Shown: piece after piece, positions 6,354 to 8,598 of the stretch
How positions within the stretch are numbered: the stretch's first letter is position 1
Layout: each line of letters begins with the position of its first letter
DNA from: Ruminococcaceae bacterium UBA5396
Lineage (GTDB): Bacteria; Bacillota; Clostridia; Oscillospirales; Acutalibacteraceae
Assembly: GCA_002410715.1 (NCBI GenBank)
Contig: DHOG01000041.1
Span: 16,357-24,954 of the forward strand
Reading direction: 5' to 3'
DNA length: 8,598 nucleotides
Position numbers and translations under genes: made by a program
The notes under the pieces: generated by a model
What the model was told of the DNA's origin: nothing
The model's database searches: none
The model's input: the letters and a program-made list of their open reading frames with translations, nothing else

Positions 6354-6374
6354 GCTGATTCTGACAGAATCGGC
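6354..6374. promoter_or_regulatory. 21-bp dyad upstream of the ATPase promoter, candidate operator
   Basis: The core GATTCTG-A-CAGAATC (6357-6371) is a perfect palindrome with one central base. Two more pairs extend it on each side after one mismatch, giving 10-bp arms. It lies 22 bp upstream of the predicted -35 box and downstream of the recG stem-loop. Its size and symmetry fit a dimeric DNA-binding protein. I do not match it to a named regulator. It is not followed by a T-run on the minus strand, so it is unlikely to be a second terminator. Confidence 0.45.
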
Positions 6375-6386
6375 GGCATAAAATTA

Positions 6387-6420
6387 GAGGCTGCAAAATG
6401 AGAATTCATTTTGCAGCCTC
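6387..6420 (-). terminator. Stem-loop terminator after recG
   Basis: A perfect 15-bp stem (6387-6401 with 6406-6420) encloses a 4-nt loop, 27 bp after the recG stop. On the minus strand the stem ends GCAGCCTC and is followed by TAATTTTA, a modest U-rich run; a T6 run also precedes the stem. The GC-rich base and short loop are typical of an intrinsic terminator. The U-tract is imperfect, so some read-through into the ATPase region is possible. There is no convergent gene on the plus strand. Confidence 0.8.
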
Positions 6421-6446
6421 CAATAAAAAACAGCCAATATTTCCAA

Positions 6447-8492
6447 CTAATTCAGTCCCTGTTCTCCGACGTTTTCAAATAATTTTTGTACTTCACCGGA
6501 TAAAGCAATGTAGTCAGGATGCTTCATGTCGGGGTCTTCCTGCAGAACCTGCCTTGCGGCATCCTGTGCCAATCGTAAAAGCTGCATATCTTCATTGAGG
6601 TCGGCGATTTTGAGAGCGGGCAGACCATGCTGACGGCTTCCGAAGAAATCACCCGGGCCGCGAAGCTTCAGATCTTCGTCGGCGATCCTAAAACCGTCGT
6701 TGGTGGAGCAAAGCACTTTCAGACGTCTTTTTGCTTCTTGGTTCTGGGCGTCGGAAATAAGAATACAGGTGGATCGATGCTTGCCTCTTCCGACTCTTCC
6801 TCGGAGCTGATGAAGCTGGGCGAGACCAAATCGTTCGGCATTTTCAATTACCATCAAGACAGCATTGGGAACATCAACGCCAACCTCAATGACAGTAGTT
6901 GAAATGAGGATTGAAATCTCATTGTGAATAAATGCTTTCATAATTTGGTCTTTTTCGGATGGCTTCATACGGCCATGGAGCAAACCGAGCTTGTAACCTT
7001 TAAAGGAGCCTTCCGCAAGCTTGTCAAAATACTCAGTTGCCGATGCAAGGTCTGTTTCTTCGCCGTTTTCGACAAGCGGACAGACGATATAAGCCTGTCT
7101 GCCTTCCGCAATATGCTTTTTAATATAGTTAAAGGCGCGTTCCCGTTTATCACTGCCGATTGCATAGGTTTCAACAGGGGTTCTGCCCGGCGGCAGCTCA
7201 TCCAGTATTGAAATATCCAAATCACCGTAAAAAATGAGGGCAAGGGTGCGGGGAATGGGGGTTGCCGACATGACAAGCAGATGGGGGTTTAAGCCTTTGG
7301 CGGCTAACGTCGCTCGTTGGGAGACGCCAAAGCGATGCTGTTCGTCTGTTATGACCAAGCCAAGCCGATTGAAGGTGACCCCCTCCGATAGCAGCGCATG
7401 TGTTCCGATTATCAAGTTAATCTCACCTGCTGAAAGTGCCTCTAATATACGGCGTTTTTCGGCAACCATCATAGATCCGGTGAGCAATCCGACTTTTACA
7501 CCACTCGGTTCAAGCAGGGCGGTAAGGGAACGGGCGTGCTGTTCTGCCAGTATTTCGGTGGGTGCCATTAATGCGGCTTGAAAGCCGTTCTTTACAGCCG
7601 AGAATGCGACGCCGGCGGCAACAGCAGTTTTTCCGCTTCCGACATCTCCCTGAACCAATCTGTTCATAGGCCGCTCTCCCTGCATATCCCGAATACATTC
7701 CGCCATGGTTCGGCTTTGAGCAGCGGTAAGCTTAAAGGGAAGAAGGTTCAGAAAATCCGACGTGAAATCATCCTCAATAACGGCGGAGTTGCTGCTTCTG
7801 GAACGGCTTTTCAGCTTGAGTAAGCCGATTTGCAGAATCAGAAGCTCTTCGAAGACAAGCCTTTTTCTGGAGATTGCAAGTGCACCTGAATCGGTGGGAA
7901 AGTGTATGTTTTCGATCGCAAATCTTCTGGTGCAAAGCTCGTACTGTTGTCTTATCTTAGCAGGCAGAGGATCATCGTCAAGCTCTTTATCAAGAAGCTC
8001 AAGGGCTTTTGCCATACAATTTTCGATAAAGCGGGTATTGATGCCTTCTGTCTGTCTGTATATCGGTCTGATGCACTGACCATCCGAAGCCGGTTCGATT
8101 AGGGGAGAAGACATCTCTCGGTGGGTGAAATCACCGCCGACCTGGCCGAAAAACAAATATTCTTGCCCGGTTTTTACTTTTGCTGCTGCATATTTATTGT
8201 TAAAAAGTATAACCTTCATGGTCGAAATGCCGTCGCTTACCGTGAATTTATAAAGAGACAAGCCTTTTCTTATACGATTTTCTGTAGGGGCAGCCAAAGC
8301 GGTGCCCTTGACACAGCAAGGCTGTCCGTAAGGGGCGTCTTGAATCGGTACAATTACCGACCAATCCTCATAGCTGCGCGGAAAAAAGTGCAGTAAATCA
8401 CCAACATAAAAAACGCCCAGACGTGATAACTGCTCGGCGCGCCGTTCTCCGACACCCTTTAAAAAGCGAAGCGGCATATCAAAAGCACACAT
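6447..8492 (-). CDS. recG: ATP-dependent DNA helicase RecG
   Basis: RecG is a cytoplasmic double-stranded DNA translocase that remodels stalled replication forks and branch-migrates Holliday junctions. The protein has 681 residues, the usual length for the family. The N-terminal wedge region holds an OB-fold-like section (about 55-135) after a helix-hairpin-like MPLRFLKGVGERRAEQL start. The helicase core shows Walker A GDVGSGKT (282-289, Lys288), motif Ia PTEILAEQH (311-319), Walker B DEQH (383-386), motif III SATPIPRT (409-416), motif V STTVIEVGVDVPNA (531-544) and motif VI QLRGRVGRG (562-570). The RecG-specific TRG region follows, with DLKLRGPGDFFGSRQHGLP at 607-625, which couples ATP use to DNA translocation. 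All key residues are present. The start ATG is preceded by GAGGTGA (8499-8505) at 6 nt. A possible upstream reading frame overlaps its first 14 bases, suggesting translational coupling. Confidence 0.98.
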   Translation of the reverse strand: MCAFDMPLRFLKGVGERRAEQLSRLGVFYVGDLLHFFPRSYEDWSVIVPIQDAPYGQPCCVKGTALAAPTENRIRKGLSLYKFTVSDGISTMKVILFNNKYAAAKVKTGQEYLFFGQVGGDFTHREMSSPLIEPASDGQCIRPIYRQTEGINTRFIENCMAKALELLDKELDDDPLPAKIRQQYELCTRRFAIENIHFPTDSGALAISRKRLVFEELLILQIGLLKLKSRSRSSNSAVIEDDFTSDFLNLLPFKLTAAQSRTMAECIRDMQGERPMNRLVQGDVGSGKTAVAAGVAFSAVKNGFQAALMAPTEILAEQHARSLTALLEPSGVKVGLLTGSMMVAEKRRILEALSAGEINLIIGTHALLSEGVTFNRLGLVITDEQHRFGVSQRATLAAKGLNPHLLVMSATPIPRTLALIFYGDLDISILDELPPGRTPVETYAIGSDKRERAFNYIKKHIAEGRQAYIVCPLVENGEETDLASATEYFDKLAEGSFKGYKLGLLHGRMKPSEKDQIMKAFIHNEISILISTTVIEVGVDVPNAVLMVIENAERFGLAQLHQLRGRVGRGKHRSTCILISDAQNQEAKRRLKVLCSTNDGFRIADEDLKLRGPGDFFGSRQHGLPALKIADLNEDMQLLRLAQDAARQVLQEDPDMKHPDYIALSGEVQKLFENVGEQGLN

Positions 8493-8598
8493 ATTCAGTC
8501 ACCTCATTCAGGCTACAAAGATAAGAGCAAACCAGAAAAAGCGAGATGCTGCTCGGCAGCAGGAGGGCGTATAGCCCGAACAGCGGTTTTTCCAATTC
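8479..8598 (-). CDS. Possible C-terminal end of an upstream hydrophobic protein
   Basis: One minus-strand frame is open from the right edge to a TGA at 8479-8481, overlapping the recG start by 14 bases. Its 39 visible residues include PLFGLYALLLPSSISLFLVC, a likely membrane segment, and end NEVTEYVCF. Codon choice (many CTG, CTC, GCC, AGC) looks like the neighbouring genes, and a short overlap with the next gene is common in operons. The other two minus frames also reach stops within this stretch, so the choice is not certain. I do not recognise the family. If this is not coding, the 106 bp before recG hold only a weak 5-bp hairpin (TGCTG/CAGCA, near 8547-8561) and the recG ribosome site. Confidence 0.35.
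   Translation of the reverse strand, partial: ELEKPLFGLYALLLPSSISLFLVCSYLCSLNEVTEYVCF

Noticed and set aside
7234..7581. 115-codon plus-strand frame within recG
   Set aside because: It is antisense to the RecG helicase motifs and has no independent support.
1..8598. CRISPR array, tRNA, rRNA, insertion sequence or phage genes
   Set aside because: No evenly spaced direct repeats, cloverleaf-like sequence, transposase or phage protein motifs were seen on either strand.

Overview
The window looks like a low-to-moderate GC Gram-positive genome of class Clostridia, probably an Oscillospiraceae/Ruminococcaceae-type gut anaerobe. The reasons are a single-chain glycyl-tRNA synthetase, strong GGAGG-like ribosome binding sites, a lipobox lipoprotein of the DUF4358 family, an AlgI/DltB-like MBOAT protein and a PMCA-type calcium ATPase. 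This is inference from gene content and style; no 16S rRNA or other species-level marker is present. Every gene I accept lies on the minus strand, so the order of transcription runs from the right edge to the left edge.

Layout, right to left. At 8479-8598 is the possible C-terminal tail of a hydrophobic protein that overlaps the start of recG. recG (6447-8492) follows and encodes the branch-migration helicase RecG. It is closed off by a 15-bp stem-loop (6387-6420). A short control region (6263-6386) holds a promoter and two separate dyads. It drives a PMCA-type P-type Ca2+ ATPase (3575-6253). Just after that stop codon is a 70-bp imperfect palindrome (3495-3564), then a TTGACA promoter (about 3412-3445). 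From there a four-gene run reads glyQS (1970-3343), a membrane-anchored SGNH/GDSL hydrolase-like protein with two Thr-rich segments (939-1940), a DUF4358 lipoprotein (425-904) and the first 80 codons of an MBOAT acyltransferase (1-240), which continues beyond the left edge.

How the genes fit together. recG and glyQS are housekeeping genes and the ATPase is a self-contained ion exporter. The SGNH, DUF4358 and MBOAT trio is the accessory part. It resembles known extracytoplasmic O-acylation machines, in which an MBOAT membrane protein moves an acyl group across the membrane and an SGNH-fold partner places it on, or removes it from, a surface polymer. The substrate cannot be read from this window.

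The most unusual non-coding stretch is the 184-bp gap between the DUF4358 and MBOAT genes. It contains a 21-bp imperfect stem (275-359), a second pairing that would cross it (260-266 with 306-312), and a hairpin over the DUF4358 stop codon (415-435). It may be a dispersed structured repeat, a cis-regulatory RNA, or both. Three annotated starts were moved to inner ATG codons (glyQS, SGNH, ATPase) because the Shine-Dalgarno sequences would otherwise overlap or touch the start codon.
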